From positions 1,736,001-1,800,000 of the forward strand of contig NZ_CP113116.1 of NCBI RefSeq assembly GCF_026625985.1: DNA of 64,000 nt, read 5' to 3'. Source of the DNA: Mycobacterium sp. Aquia_213. GTDB lineage: Bacteria > Actinomycetota > Actinomycetes > Mycobacteriales > Mycobacteriaceae. A model generated the notes under the pieces. That model made no database searches. It was not told the DNA's origin and was given only the letters and a program-made list of their open reading frames with translations. Positions 1 to 8,139 of the stretch are shown here, in pieces; position 1 is the first letter of the stretch, and each line of letters begins with the position of its first letter. A program made the translations under genes and the position numbers.

Positions 1-1
1 T

Positions 2-301
2 ACGCCGGGTGAGCGTCGTGACGCCTCCGACAAGAGTTCGTCGGCGGCACGTCACCTGGCCGCGCGGTGGGCCGCGAAGGAAGCCGTGATCAAGGCCTGG
101 TCCGGGTCGCGGTTCTCCCAGCGGCCGATCCTGCGTGAGGACATCCACCGCGACATCGAAGTCGTCACCGACATGTGGGGGCGACCGCGGGTGCGGTTGA
201 CCGGGGACATCGCCAAGCATCTGGCCGACGTGACGATCCATGTCTCGCTGACTCATGAAGGGGACACCGCGGCCGCGGTCGCGATCCTCGAAACGCAGTG
301 A
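2..301 (+). CDS. acpS: Holo-[acyl-carrier-protein] synthase AcpS, 3' part
   Basis: This is the C-terminal part of AcpS; the gene starts before the window and the frame is open from base 2. AcpS moves 4'-phosphopantetheine from CoA onto the serine of acyl carrier proteins, in mycobacteria including the ACP domain of the type I fatty acid synthase. The visible part carries the family signature W-A-A-K-E-A followed by I-K-A-W; the Glu of KEA is a Mg2+ ligand in the family. The preceding serine- and alanine-rich stretch and the C-terminal strand (V-T-I-H-V-S-L-T-H-E) also fit. The next gene begins 18 bases downstream on the same strand, so the two are probably co-transcribed. Identity is also supported by synteny with Rv2523c-Rv2522c. 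Confidence 0.9.
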   Translation, partial: TPGERRDASDKSSSAARHLAARWAAKEAVIKAWSGSRFSQRPILREDIHRDIEVVTDMWGRPRVRLTGDIAKHLADVTIHVSLTHEGDTAAAVAILETQ

Positions 302-319
302 GGGCCTAGCCTCGAGGAC

Positions 320-1645
320 ATGAGCGATCTGGTTGAGCGCGTCCGCGACGTCTTGCCGTCGGTGCGCCGCGATCTTGAGGACCTGGTGCGGATCGAATCG
401 GTGTGGGCCGACCCCGCCCGCCGCGACGAGGTGCACCGCAGTGCGCAGGCAGTAGCGGATCTGTTGTCACAGGCTGGTTTTGGCGATGTGCGCATCGTCA
501 GCGAGGGTGGCGCCCCGGCGGTCATCGCGCAGCATCCCGCACCCGCCGGCGCGCCGACCGTGCTGCTGTACGCGCATCACGACGTGCAGCCCGAGGGTGA
601 CCGCGATCAGTGGGCATCGCCTCCGTTCGAGCCGACCGAGCGCAACGGACGGTTGTACGGGCGTGGCAGCGCCGACGACAAGGCCGGTATCGCAACGCAT
701 TTGGCCGCATTCCGGGCACACGACGGCCAACCGCCGGTGGGTGTCACGGTCTTCGTCGAGGGGGAAGAAGAATCCGGGTCGCCGTCCCTGGGCCGGCTGC
801 TGGCCGCCCACCGTGACGCGCTGGCCGCCGACGTGATCGTCATCGCCGACTCGGACAACTGGAGCACCGAAATCCCGGCGCTGACGGTAACCCTGCGCGG
901 ACTGGTCGACTGCGTCGTCGAGGTCGCCACACTCGACCACGGGTTGCACTCCGGCATTTGGGGCGGCGTGGTGCCCGACGCGCTGAGCGTGCTGGTGCGG
1001 CTGCTGGCCAGCCTGCACGACGACGATGGAAACGTGGCGGTGGCCGGTCTGCACGAAAGTACCGCCGCCGCCGTGGATTACCCGCCCGAGCGGGTGCGTG
1101 CCGACTCCGGGCTGCTGGACGGGGTGTCGGAGATCGGCACGGGTTCGGCCCCGCAGCGACTGTGGGCCAAACCCGCGATCACCGTGATCGGCATCGACAC
1201 CACACCGATCGAGAAAGCGTCGAACACGTTGATCCCGCGGGCCCGCGCCAAGATCAGCATGCGGGTCGCGCCCGGTGGCGATTCCGCGGCGCACCTGGAC
1301 GCGCTGACCGCTCACCTGCGGCGGCATACGCCGTGGGGTGCGCAAGTCAGCGTCACCCACGGCGATATCGGGGAGCCTTACGCCATCGATGCCAGCGGCA
1401 GCGTCTACGACGCGGCGCGAGCGGCGTTTCGGCAGGCGTGGGGCACCGACGCGATCGATATGGGCATGGGCGGATCGATCCCGTTCATCGCCGAGTTCGC
1501 CGACGCGTTCCCGCAGGCGAAGATCCTCGTCACCGGAGTGGAAGACCCCGCCACCCAAGCCCACAGCATCAACGAGAGCCTGCATCTGGGCGTGCTGGAA
1601 CGCGCGGCGATCGCCGAGGCGCTACTGCTGGCGAACCTGGCCTAA
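320..1645 (+). CDS. M20 family metallopeptidase (dipeptidase), Rv2522c-like
   Basis: A 441-residue zinc-dependent M20 peptidase of the dipeptidase/CNDP branch, expected to be cytoplasmic. The metal-binding and catalytic motifs are visible. They are Y-A-H-H-D-V (HxD, about residues 84-89), G-R-G-S-A-D-D-K (about 114-121, with the bridging Asp) and F-V-E-G-E-E-E-S-G-S (about 145-154, with the general-base and metal-ligand Glu residues). A later G-M-G-G-S-I-P motif matches the second metal-binding half. The ATG at 320 follows acpS closely, and no better start is seen upstream. The length is usual for the family. The natural substrate cannot be read from sequence; a dipeptide or N-acyl amino acid is likely. 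It corresponds to Rv2522c by position and sequence type. Confidence 0.88.
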   Translation: MSDLVERVRDVLPSVRRDLEDLVRIESVWADPARRDEVHRSAQAVADLLSQAGFGDVRIVSEGGAPAVIAQHPAPAGAPTVLLYAHHDVQPEGDRDQWASPPFEPTERNGRLYGRGSADDKAGIATHLAAFRAHDGQPPVGVTVFVEGEEESGSPSLGRLLAAHRDALAADVIVIADSDNWSTEIPALTVTLRGLVDCVVEVATLDHGLHSGIWGGVVPDALSVLVRLLASLHDDDGNVAVAGLHESTAAAVDYPPERVRADSGLLDGVSEIGTGSAPQRLWAKPAITVIGIDTTPIEKASNTLIPRARAKISMRVAPGGDSAAHLDALTAHLRRHTPWGAQVSVTHGDIGEPYAIDASGSVYDAARAAFRQAWGTDAIDMGMGGSIPFIAEFADAFPQAKILVTGVEDPATQAHSINESLHLGVLERAAIAEALLLANLA

Positions 1646-1790
1646 CCGGACAGCAGGTTGCTGTCATACCATGGCTGACCGGACTAAGGTCCGCTTATAT
1701 TCCGCCCGTGAGGTAATTTGCTCTTAAGACTTGCTGATATGCGTGAAAGAGCGCAGAGTACCAGTCAGCGGGGGCAACAAAGGAGCGCCG

Positions 1791-2162
1791 ATGGGTAGGA
1801 CACAGTTTGCTGCAGCCGCCGCGCTAGCAGTGGGAGCTGCCCTGATCACCGCGCCGGCCTCGGTGGCCGCCGTCGGCGATGCGGTCGTGTACACCGTGAC
1901 TTCGGATGCCCCGCTGGCGGTGGTGTCGTACTACGACGCAACGGGCGTCCTGCAGAGGGTGACCAACCAGCCGGTTCCGTGGTCCCTGTCGTTTACCAAC
2001 AAGGACGCCAGTCCGACGTCGTTGCTGGTCGTGACCGCGAATCCCACTGGCCAGAAGACGACGTGCACGGTCAGCGTCAACGGAACGGTCAAGGACACCC
2101 AGTCCAAGACCGGAGCCGGCGAAGACAACATGGTCCAGTGCTCGACAATGGGTAACCCCTGA
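1791..2162 (+). CDS. Small exported protein with MmpS-like fold
   Basis: A 123-residue exported protein. I chose the ATG at 1791 because it has a strong ribosome binding site (AAAGGAG) and begins directly with a signal peptide (M-G-R-T-Q, then an Ala/Leu-rich core, cleavage near A-S-V-A-A). An upstream in-frame start at 1731 would add 20 residues without such support. The mature part begins V-V-Y-T-V and has Y-Y-D-A-T-G, P-W-S and C-T-V-S-V-N-G segments and a final Cys. This layout matches the periplasmic beta-domain of MmpS proteins and the C-terminus of the protein at 22747-23547. It lacks the MmpS membrane anchor and no MmpL gene is nearby. Function is unknown. Confidence 0.72.
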   Translation: MGRTQFAAAAALAVGAALITAPASVAAVGDAVVYTVTSDAPLAVVSYYDATGVLQRVTNQPVPWSLSFTNKDASPTSLLVVTANPTGQKTTCTVSVNGTVKDTQSKTGAGEDNMVQCSTMGNP

Positions 2163-2298
2163 TCGCGTCGAGGACCTAGCGCCGGGTACCGATGTCCTAG
2201 CGTCAAACTCGACCCCAGATTGCCTTTGTAGACGGACAGTCTCGTCGCATACTGCTCAATGTAGGCAGCGCAGCCATTCGTCCGCAGGAGACGCCACC

Positions 2299-3675
2299 GT
2301 GAGCACGGAAGACACCCTGACCGGCACAGCCGATGAAGCCGGCAAGATCAACCGTTACCACTTTGATCGCCACACCCCGGAGTACCGCGAGCGGTTCACG
2401 GCGATCACCGAGGAGATGCACGCCAGGTGCCCGGTCGCGTGGACCGACACCTATGACGGGCACTGGGTGGCCGCGGGCAGCCGAGAAGTCTTCGAGCTCG
2501 CTCGATGCCCGCACGTGTCCAACGACAACGACGTCACCGGCCAACGCCCCGCCTACAAGGGCATCACCATTCCCACCACGCCGCAGGGCTCCGGTATCCG
2601 CGGCGGCATGCTCGAGATGGATGAGCCCGAGCACAGCGCCTACCGCAGCGTGCTGAATCCGTACCTGTCGCCGGCCGCGGTCAAGCGCTGGGTGCCGTTT
2701 GTCGACGAGATCGTGCGGGCGAGCATCGACGAAAAGATCGAATCCGGACGGATCGACTTCGTCGACGATCTCGCCAACATCACGCCCGCCGTGCTGACTC
2801 TCGCGATGATGGGCGTTCCGCTGAAGAAGTGGACGCTTTACTGCGAACCGGCCCACGCCGGCGTGTACACGCCCACCGATTCCCCCGACTTCCCAGAAGT
2901 GATGAAGCAGTCGATCGCGATGGGGATGGACCTGTTCAACCACCTCCTCGAGATCCGGGATAACCCGCGCCCGGGCCTGGTGGACGCGATGGCAAGACTA
3001 CGGATCGACGGCGAGCCCGCCCCCGACCTCGAACTGGTCGGAATGCTCGGCTTGATCATCGGCGGAGGTTTCGACACGACGACCGCGCTGACCGCCCACT
3101 CACTCGAATGGCTGGGCGAAAACCCCGAGCAGCGCGAATTGCTGAGGCGGGAATCGGACACGCTGCTCGACTCCGCGACCGAGGAATTCCTGCGTTACTT
3201 CACACCTGCTCCGGGCGACGGTCGCACGATCGCCGCCGATCTCGAAATAGCGGGCACGAAGTTCAAGGAGGGCGAGCGCCTGTGGCTGTCCTGGGCGATG
3301 GCCAACCGCGACCCCGCGGTGTTCCCCGATCCGAATCGACTGGACCTCAGTCGTAAGAACAACCGGCACTTCAGCTTTGGGCTCGGCATTCACCGCTGCA
3401 TCGGCTCCAACGTCGCGCGGGTCGTGTTCAAGTCGATGCTGACGGCGGTGCTCGACCGGATGCCTGACTACCGCTGCGATCCCGACGGCACCGTGCACTA
3501 CCAGACCATCGGGGTGATCCAGGGTATGCAGCACCTGCCGGCCACCTTCACACCCGGCAAGCGGCTCGGACCGGGAATCGACGAGACGCTGGAGAAGCTG
3601 CAGCGGGTCTGCGACGAACAGGGGATCGCGCGGCCGATCACCGAGTGCAAGGAGGCCGCCGTCATCGGCGACTGA
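2299..3675 (+). CDS. Cytochrome P450
   Basis: A 458-residue soluble P450 monooxygenase. The I-helix oxygen-binding segment is G-G-G-F-D-T-T-T, the K-helix ExxR is in E-E-F-L-R-Y, and the heme-binding loop is F-S-F-G-L-G-I-H-R-C-I-G, with the cysteine thiolate ligand at about residue 367. Length and motif order are those of bacterial class I P450s, which take electrons from a ferredoxin and a reductase; neither is encoded next to it. The GTG start at 2299 follows CAGGAG. Substrate and CYP family cannot be assigned by eye. In the M. tuberculosis order this position, between Rv2522c and bcp, has no P450, so the gene looks like an accessory insertion together with the small exported gene before it. 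Confidence 0.9.
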   Translation: MSTEDTLTGTADEAGKINRYHFDRHTPEYRERFTAITEEMHARCPVAWTDTYDGHWVAAGSREVFELARCPHVSNDNDVTGQRPAYKGITIPTTPQGSGIRGGMLEMDEPEHSAYRSVLNPYLSPAAVKRWVPFVDEIVRASIDEKIESGRIDFVDDLANITPAVLTLAMMGVPLKKWTLYCEPAHAGVYTPTDSPDFPEVMKQSIAMGMDLFNHLLEIRDNPRPGLVDAMARLRIDGEPAPDLELVGMLGLIIGGGFDTTTALTAHSLEWLGENPEQRELLRRESDTLLDSATEEFLRYFTPAPGDGRTIAADLEIAGTKFKEGERLWLSWAMANRDPAVFPDPNRLDLSRKNNRHFSFGLGIHRCIGSNVARVVFKSMLTAVLDRMPDYRCDPDGTVHYQTIGVIQGMQHLPATFTPGKRLGPGIDETLEKLQRVCDEQGIARPITECKEAAVIGD

Positions 3676-4149
3676 CTAGACGTCTAGGTCGCGGCGAAGC
3701 TTGGCGACGTGGCCGGTGGCCTTCACGTTGTACTGGGCGACGGCGATCTTGCCCAACGCGTCGACCAGGAAGGTGGAGCGGATGACGCCGGTGACCGTCT
3801 TGCCGTACAGCTGCTTCTCGCCGTACGCGCCGTAGGCGGTGAGCACCTTGCGGTCGGGGTCGGACAGCAGCGGGAACGTCAGCTGCTCGGCGTCGCGGAA
3901 CTTCGCCAGCTTCTCGGGCTTGTCGGGGGAGATGCCGACGACGTCGATGCCGGCGCCGTTGAGTTCGGTCAGGTTGTCGCGGAAGTCGCAGGCCTGTTTG
4001 GTGCACCCCGGCGTCGACGCTGCCGGGTAGAAGTAGACAACGACCTGGCGGCCCTTGTAGTCGGCCAGCGACACCTTGTTTCCGTCGGCGTCGGGAAGGC
4101 TGAAGGCGGGCGCTTTGTCCCCGGGTGCTAGCCGCGTGGTCTCGGTCAA
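3676..4149 (-). CDS. bcp: Thioredoxin-dependent peroxiredoxin Bcp
   Basis: A 157-residue peroxiredoxin of the Bcp/PrxQ class that reduces hydrogen peroxide and organic hydroperoxides with thioredoxin. The peroxidatic motif is T-P-G-C-T, with Cys at about 49, followed five residues later by a resolving Cys (about 54, in K-Q-A-C-D-F). This is the intramolecular pair used by the alpha-type Bcp enzymes. The start at 4149 gives the usual family length. The stop codon directly abuts the stop of the convergent P450 gene; the shared junction is a 12-bp palindrome, CTAGACGTCTAG. The next gene to the right (DUF3618) is divergent, and this pairing matches Rv2521-Rv2520c. Confidence 0.93.
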   Translation of the reverse strand: MTETTRLAPGDKAPAFSLPDADGNKVSLADYKGRQVVVYFYPAASTPGCTKQACDFRDNLTELNGAGIDVVGISPDKPEKLAKFRDAEQLTFPLLSDPDRKVLTAYGAYGEKQLYGKTVTGVIRSTFLVDALGKIAVAQYNVKATGHVAKLRRDLDV

Positions 4150-4231
4150 GGTGCTTCCCCTTTCGGTTCACCAGAGCGTCGGCACTAGGGTAGTGCCTCA
4201 GGTGCACGAGGCTCAGTTGGAGGACAGACAC

Positions 4232-4459
4232 GTGGTGGACCGCGACCCCGACGCCATCAAGCAGGAGATCGATGCCGCCCGCGACCAGCTCGCGGCCACC
4301 GTCGACTCGCTGGCCGAGCGCGCTAACCCGCGCCGCCTCGCCGACGACCTCAAAATCCGCGTTATCGGGTTTGTGACGAAGCCCGCGGTCGCCGCCTCGC
4401 TGGCGGGTGTCGGTGCTCTCGTCGTTCTGGTAGTGGTCCGCCGCGTCAGGAACCGCTGA
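4232..4459 (+). CDS. DUF3618 small membrane protein, Rv2520c-like
   Basis: A 75-residue protein. The GTG at 4232 is preceded at good spacing by GGAGG (4219-4223); the longer upstream reading frame is mostly non-coding. The N-terminal half is a charged amphipathic helix (D-A-I-K-Q-E-I-D-A-A-R-D-Q-L, then T-V-D-S-L-A-E-R) typical of DUF3618. A single C-terminal membrane span (about residues 52-70) ends in R-R-V-R-N-R, giving a likely cytoplasmic tail. Length and position next to divergent bcp match Rv2520c. The function of this family is not known. Confidence 0.85.
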   Translation: MVDRDPDAIKQEIDAARDQLAATVDSLAERANPRRLADDLKIRVIGFVTKPAVAASLAGVGALVVLVVVRRVRNR

Positions 4460-4471
4460 GCCGCACCGAGC

Positions 4472-4489
4472 AGACAGACAGCTCTGTCT
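4472..4489. promoter_or_regulatory. TetR operator candidate, copy 1
   Basis: A perfect inverted repeat AGACAG-N6-CTGTCT lies 21 bases before the start of the TetR gene. The same 6-6-6 geometry and the same arms recur at 5341-5358 in front of the ABC transporter operon. The position suggests autorepression of the regulator. Confidence 0.65.
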
Positions 4490-4509
4490 ACGGGGCTCTG
4501 CTAGCGTCG

Positions 4510-5112
4510 GTGCACATGGAGATCCTCGACCGGGAGGCCGCCGCACCGGATGCGCGACGGCCGGCGTCCCCGGCCGATCGCCTGCTTGCGGTGGCGACAA
4601 AGCTCTTCGCAGCGCATGGGATTCGCGCGGTCGGTATCGAACGGATCCTGCGCGAATCGGGATGCGCGAAGGCGAGTCTGTACGATTTCTACGGTTCCAA
4701 AGCAGCTTTGGTGACCGCTTACCTGGCCGAGCTGGACCACGCCGATCGGGCCAAGTGGGAAATGGCCGCAGCGGCACTGACCGATCCCACCGAAAAGGCT
4801 TTGGCCTTCTTCGATCTCGCGATTGCCAATGGGCTTCGATGCAATTTTCCGGGTTGTCTGTACGCCAACGTCGCGACGGAGTTTCCCGGCGAGCGGTTCG
4901 AACCGATCGATGCGCATCGCGAATGGGTGCGGTCATGTCTGACCGAGCTGATGACGTCGACCGGCGCCAAGCGTCCTGACGAGACTGCCCGGCAGCTTCA
5001 GTTGCTCTACGACGGTGCGCTCGCCGGCTCCAAGCTGGACCAATCGGTGGAGCCGATCCGACTCGGACGGCAGCTGGCGGCCGAGTTCATCGGTCGCGCC
5101 TGCGGCCGATAG
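4510..5112 (+). CDS. TetR/AcrR family transcriptional regulator
   Basis: A 200-residue TetR-type repressor. The helix-turn-helix lies at about residues 24-66, with L-F-A-A-H-G-I-R-A-V-G-I-E-R-I leading into the recognition helix A-K-A-S-L-Y-D-F-Y-G-S-K. The C-terminal ligand domain resembles regulators that have N-F-P-G-C-L-Y in the middle. The GTG at 4510 is used here, but the ATG two codons later (M-E-I-L-D) is equally possible. An 18-bp inverted repeat sits just upstream and its twin sits before the ABC operon downstream, so this protein is the natural candidate regulator of both itself and the importer. The inducer is unknown. Confidence 0.88.
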   Translation: MHMEILDREAAAPDARRPASPADRLLAVATKLFAAHGIRAVGIERILRESGCAKASLYDFYGSKAALVTAYLAELDHADRAKWEMAAAALTDPTEKALAFFDLAIANGLRCNFPGCLYANVATEFPGERFEPIDAHREWVRSCLTELMTSTGAKRPDETARQLQLLYDGALAGSKLDQSVEPIRLGRQLAAEFIGRACGR

Positions 5113-5428
5113 CGGCCGATCGATTCAGATCAGCGCGATCCGATTATGTGGGGTGCACCGTCTCCCCAGCACGAAGACGGCCCGGACCTACCGTTGACAT
5201 CCGAATCTGCGCTTGAACACATTGCGCTGCAAAGATTTTCGGCCTGCATGTAGCAGTGCTCGCGCGGTTGGCGCGCCGCGGTGGACGCGCCGCGGCCGTG
5301 CGGATGAATTCCACTGGCCAACGCCGAGCATCAGCGTCATAGACAGAGCGGTCTGTCTGTGGCAGCGTCGCCCTCGTGCCTGCCCTGCGGTGTGCGAGGC
5401 GTTCCGGGCTTCCCGAAAGGACAACAAC
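5113..5428. other. Intergenic region before the ABC operon
   Basis: This 316-base gap holds no convincing gene. Its only clear element is the operator candidate at 5341-5358; a ribosome binding site (AAAGGA, 5416-5421) at its right end serves the ABC ATPase gene. An open frame runs through from 5213 but shows no protein-like composition before 5429. Confidence 0.6.
5341..5358. promoter_or_regulatory. TetR operator candidate, copy 2
   Basis: Perfect inverted repeat AGACAG-N6-CTGTCT, about 70 bases before the ABC ATPase start. It has identical arms and spacing to the site at 4472-4489. The flanking base pattern TAGACAGA is typical of TetR operators. It likely couples importer expression to the upstream TetR protein. 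Confidence 0.65.
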
Positions 5429-6148
5429 GTGGCAACTGGCACAGTGCGGATAGTCAGCGGCCACAAGAGTTTTGGTGCCGGCGCACCCGCGCTCGCCGGC
5501 GTCGACCTGACCATCGACGACGGAGACTTCCTGGCCATCCTCGGACGCAGTGGCAGCGGCAAGTCCACCCTGTTGCGGGTGATCGCCGGGCTGGAGCAAC
5601 TCACCTCCGGAACGGTCGAGTGGTCCACCGGCAACGGCGTGGCCCGACCGCACACGGGTGTCGTATTTCAACAACCGCTCCTGATGCCCTGGCTCAATGC
5701 CCGGGAAAACGTCCTGTTCGCAGGACGATTCGCGGCGAACCGGAAGACCTTCGAACCCGAATACGCTCAGGAACTGCTGCGGCGTTTCGACCTCGAGCGG
5801 GTGGCGGACCAATATCCCGACCAATTGTCCGGCGGGCAGGCCCAGCGCGTCTCGATCATCCGCGCGGTCGCCACCCGGCCCCGGCTGCTCCTACTGGACG
5901 AGCCGTTCAGCGCTCTGGATCCTGCCATTCGCGGCGACTTGCGGACCTGGCTGGCCGGTCTCGCCGTTGAGCTCGGGATCACCGTCGTGCTGGTCACCCA
6001 CGACGTCGACGAGGCTCTGCAATTGGCCAGCCGGATTGTGCTGCTCGGCCCCGACGGCCGGATCCGCCGTGACTGGCAACCCGGGGCCAGCGCCGGCGAG
6101 GAACTCCGACAGGAGATCCTCGACCATTACCGATTGGTCGACCAATGA
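5429..6148 (+). CDS. ABC importer ATPase (nitrate/sulfonate type)
   Basis: A 239-residue nucleotide-binding subunit. The GTG at 5429 has AAAGGA seven bases upstream and begins at the usual family N-terminus; the open frame from 5213 is longer but not protein-like. Walker A is G-R-S-G-S-G-K-S (about 39-46), the Q-loop is in V-F-Q-Q-P-L-L-M-P-W, the signature is L-S-G-G-Q-A-Q-R, Walker B is L-L-L-L-D-E-P-F and the H-loop is V-T-H-D-V-D-E-A-L. The M-P-W after the Q-loop and the overall layout resemble SsuB/TauB/NrtD. Its stop overlaps the next start by four bases (ATGA), so the three transporter genes form one coupled operon. Confidence 0.92.
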   Translation: MATGTVRIVSGHKSFGAGAPALAGVDLTIDDGDFLAILGRSGSGKSTLLRVIAGLEQLTSGTVEWSTGNGVARPHTGVVFQQPLLMPWLNARENVLFAGRFAANRKTFEPEYAQELLRRFDLERVADQYPDQLSGGQAQRVSIIRAVATRPRLLLLDEPFSALDPAIRGDLRTWLAGLAVELGITVVLVTHDVDEALQLASRIVLLGPDGRIRRDWQPGASAGEELRQEILDHYRLVDQ

Positions 6149-7314
6149 CCGGCGTGCTCTCGCGCCGGTCGCTGTTGGCCGGAAGTGTCGCGCTGGCCGC
6201 GGCGGGGGGTGTGGCCGGGGTGGCCGACCTGGCCCGCGCCGCGAGCATCGACCGGACCAATACCAGCGGACAGCTTCGCATCGGCTATCTGCCCATCACC
6301 GATGCGGCGCCGCTGCTGATCGCCCACGCCGCCGGGCTGTATGAGCGCGGCGTGGTCAGCTCGGCCAAGCCGATACTGTTTCGCAGCTGGGCGTCGCTGG
6401 CCGAAGCGTTCGTCACCCGTCAGGTCGACGCCGTGCACATGCTGATGCCGATGGCCATCCAGCTTCGCTTCGTGTTGGGCAGCGCCGTCCGGGTCTTGGC
6501 CTGGAACCACACCAACGGTTCGGCGCTGACCGTCGCCCCGAACATCAGCGACATCGGGCAACTAGCGGGAACGCAAGTGGCGATACCGTTTTGGTGGTCG
6601 ATCCACAACATCATTCTCCAGGAACTGCTGCGCGCGCACGACCTGGTTCCGGTGGTGCGCCGAAGTGCCTCGCGCAGCGCCCGCACGGTCGAGCTGATCG
6701 TGATGAGCCCGTCGGACATGGTGCCCGCGCTGGCCAACCGTTCCATTAGCGGCTATGTGGTGGCCGATCCGTTCAACGCCATGGCTCAGGTGCGCAAGAT
6801 CGGCCGCATCCAGACCTTTCTGGGCGACGTGTGGCGCGACCACGCCTGCTGTGTGGTCCTGGCCCACGAGGACCTGATCGAAAACCGGCCACAGGCGGCG
6901 GGCTCCCTGGTCAACTCGATTGTGCTTGCGCAGCAACGTATTAACGACAACCGCTCGGCCGCCGCGGCGGCACTGTCGACCGGTGCGTATTTGCCGCAGC
7001 CGCTGCCGGCCATCAAGACCGCACTCACCTACAACCCGAAGGACTATCGACTCGCGCATCCGGATTGGCAGCCGCAGCGGTTGGGTTATCAGCCATTCCC
7101 GTTCCCGAGCTTTACCCGTCGGCTGGTGGAGGCGATGTACGACACCGTGGTCGACGGCGACCGGCGGTTCCTGGATCGGCTCGATCCCGCGGTCGCTCAC
7201 TCGCAACTGGTTCACGACAGCTTCGTGCGGGCGGCGCTGGACGCGCATGGCGGTGCCGCAAGCTTCGGTATTCCTGCCGACCTGACCCGAATTGAAGAGG
7301 TACAGCCGCTATGA
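6145..7314 (+). CDS. Tat-exported NMT1/NrtA-type substrate-binding protein
   Basis: A 389-residue periplasmic binding protein for the neighbouring ABC importer. The N-terminus is a twin-arginine signal (S-R-R-S-L-L, Arg 7-8, then a long Ala/Gly core and D-L-A-R-A), so it is probably exported folded by Tat. The mature domain starts with L-R-I-G-Y-L-P-I-T-D-A-A-P-L, the opening strand of the NMT1/NrtA family that binds nitrate, bicarbonate, sulfonates or pyrimidine precursors. The ligand cannot be chosen by eye. No lipobox cysteine is present. It overlaps both neighbours by ATGA, placing it between the ATPase and the permease. I know of no orthologous operon at this point in M. tuberculosis. 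Confidence 0.87.
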   Translation: MTGVLSRRSLLAGSVALAAAGGVAGVADLARAASIDRTNTSGQLRIGYLPITDAAPLLIAHAAGLYERGVVSSAKPILFRSWASLAEAFVTRQVDAVHMLMPMAIQLRFVLGSAVRVLAWNHTNGSALTVAPNISDIGQLAGTQVAIPFWWSIHNIILQELLRAHDLVPVVRRSASRSARTVELIVMSPSDMVPALANRSISGYVVADPFNAMAQVRKIGRIQTFLGDVWRDHACCVVLAHEDLIENRPQAAGSLVNSIVLAQQRINDNRSAAAAALSTGAYLPQPLPAIKTALTYNPKDYRLAHPDWQPQRLGYQPFPFPSFTRRLVEAMYDTVVDGDRRFLDRLDPAVAHSQLVHDSFVRAALDAHGGAASFGIPADLTRIEEVQPL

Positions 7315-8138
7315 CCGCACAGGGAATCGAGACCTCAGCGCCGGGAGAAACCGTCCCACCGGCGACGACGTCCGCACCCAAGTGGTCACTGCTGCGGCGC
7401 TGGTGGCCGCCCGCGCTGGCCATCGGGGCGGCGGTTGCGCTCTGGTGGCTGGTCACCGCCGTGCTCGCATCTGGGCAATCGCTGCTGCACCAGACCACAC
7501 CGGGCCAGGTGGCCAAGTCGTTGGTCGAGCTGTACAAGCGGGGCGTGCTGCTGTCCGACACCGAGGTGAGCCTGTGGCGGCTGCTCGTCGGCTTGCTGGT
7601 GGCCGCGGTCATCGGGATTCCTGCCGGACTGCTGGTCGGGCTCAGCGACACCGCCGATCGCGCCACCCGTCCCGTCATCCAATTCCTGCGGATGATCTCG
7701 CCGCTGTCGTGGGCTCCAATCTCGGTGGCGATCTTCGGAATCGGCAATGAGCCGGTCATTTTCCTGATTGCCGCGGCGGCGGTGTGGCCGATCCTGATCA
7801 ACACCGCGGCCGGCGTGCACAGCGTCGACCCCGGCTACCTCCAGGTGGCGAAGTCGTTTGGGGCAAGCCGAAGAGAGCAGCTGACCGTCGTGGTGCTGCC
7901 CGCCATTCGTGGCCACCTGCAGACCGGCCTACGGGTTGCGCTGGGAATCGCGTGGGTGGTGCTGGTGCCGGCCGAAATGCTCGGTGTGCGTTCCGGTTTG
8001 GGCTACCAGATCCTCAACGCGCGCGATCAACTGGCCTACGGCCAAGTGGTCGCGGTGATTGTGGTCATCGGTGTCATCGGGTACGCGCTGGATCTTGCCG
8101 CACGGCGGCTGCTGTCGTCGCGGCGCGGCGACCGCTGA
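7311..8138 (+). CDS. ABC importer permease (nitrate/sulfonate type)
   Basis: A 275-residue inner-membrane permease with about six spans, starting after a polar N-terminal tail of roughly 30 residues. The cytoplasmic EAA-loop is recognisable as A-K-S-F-G-A-S-R-R-E-Q-L followed by V-L-P-A-I, the contact site for the ATPase. It is the last gene of the coupled three-gene operon and overlaps the binding-protein gene by four bases. The reading frame ends one base before the stop of the convergent DUF3556 gene. It works with the two preceding proteins as an SsuABC/NrtABC-like importer. Confidence 0.9.
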   Translation: MTAQGIETSAPGETVPPATTSAPKWSLLRRWWPPALAIGAAVALWWLVTAVLASGQSLLHQTTPGQVAKSLVELYKRGVLLSDTEVSLWRLLVGLLVAAVIGIPAGLLVGLSDTADRATRPVIQFLRMISPLSWAPISVAIFGIGNEPVIFLIAAAAVWPILINTAAGVHSVDPGYLQVAKSFGASRREQLTVVVLPAIRGHLQTGLRVALGIAWVVLVPAEMLGVRSGLGYQILNARDQLAYGQVVAVIVVIGVIGYALDLAARRLLSSRRGDR

Positions 8139-8139
8139 G

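Noticed and set aside
2229..2241. AGAC-N5-GTCT upstream of the P450 as another TetR site
   Set aside because: Only 4-bp arms and wrong spacing compared with the operators at 4472 and 5341.
3676..3687. CTAGACGTCTAG, a perfect 12-bp palindrome at the P450/bcp stop junction
   Set aside because: No loop and no T-run, so not a terminator; probably coincidence of two converging stop codons.
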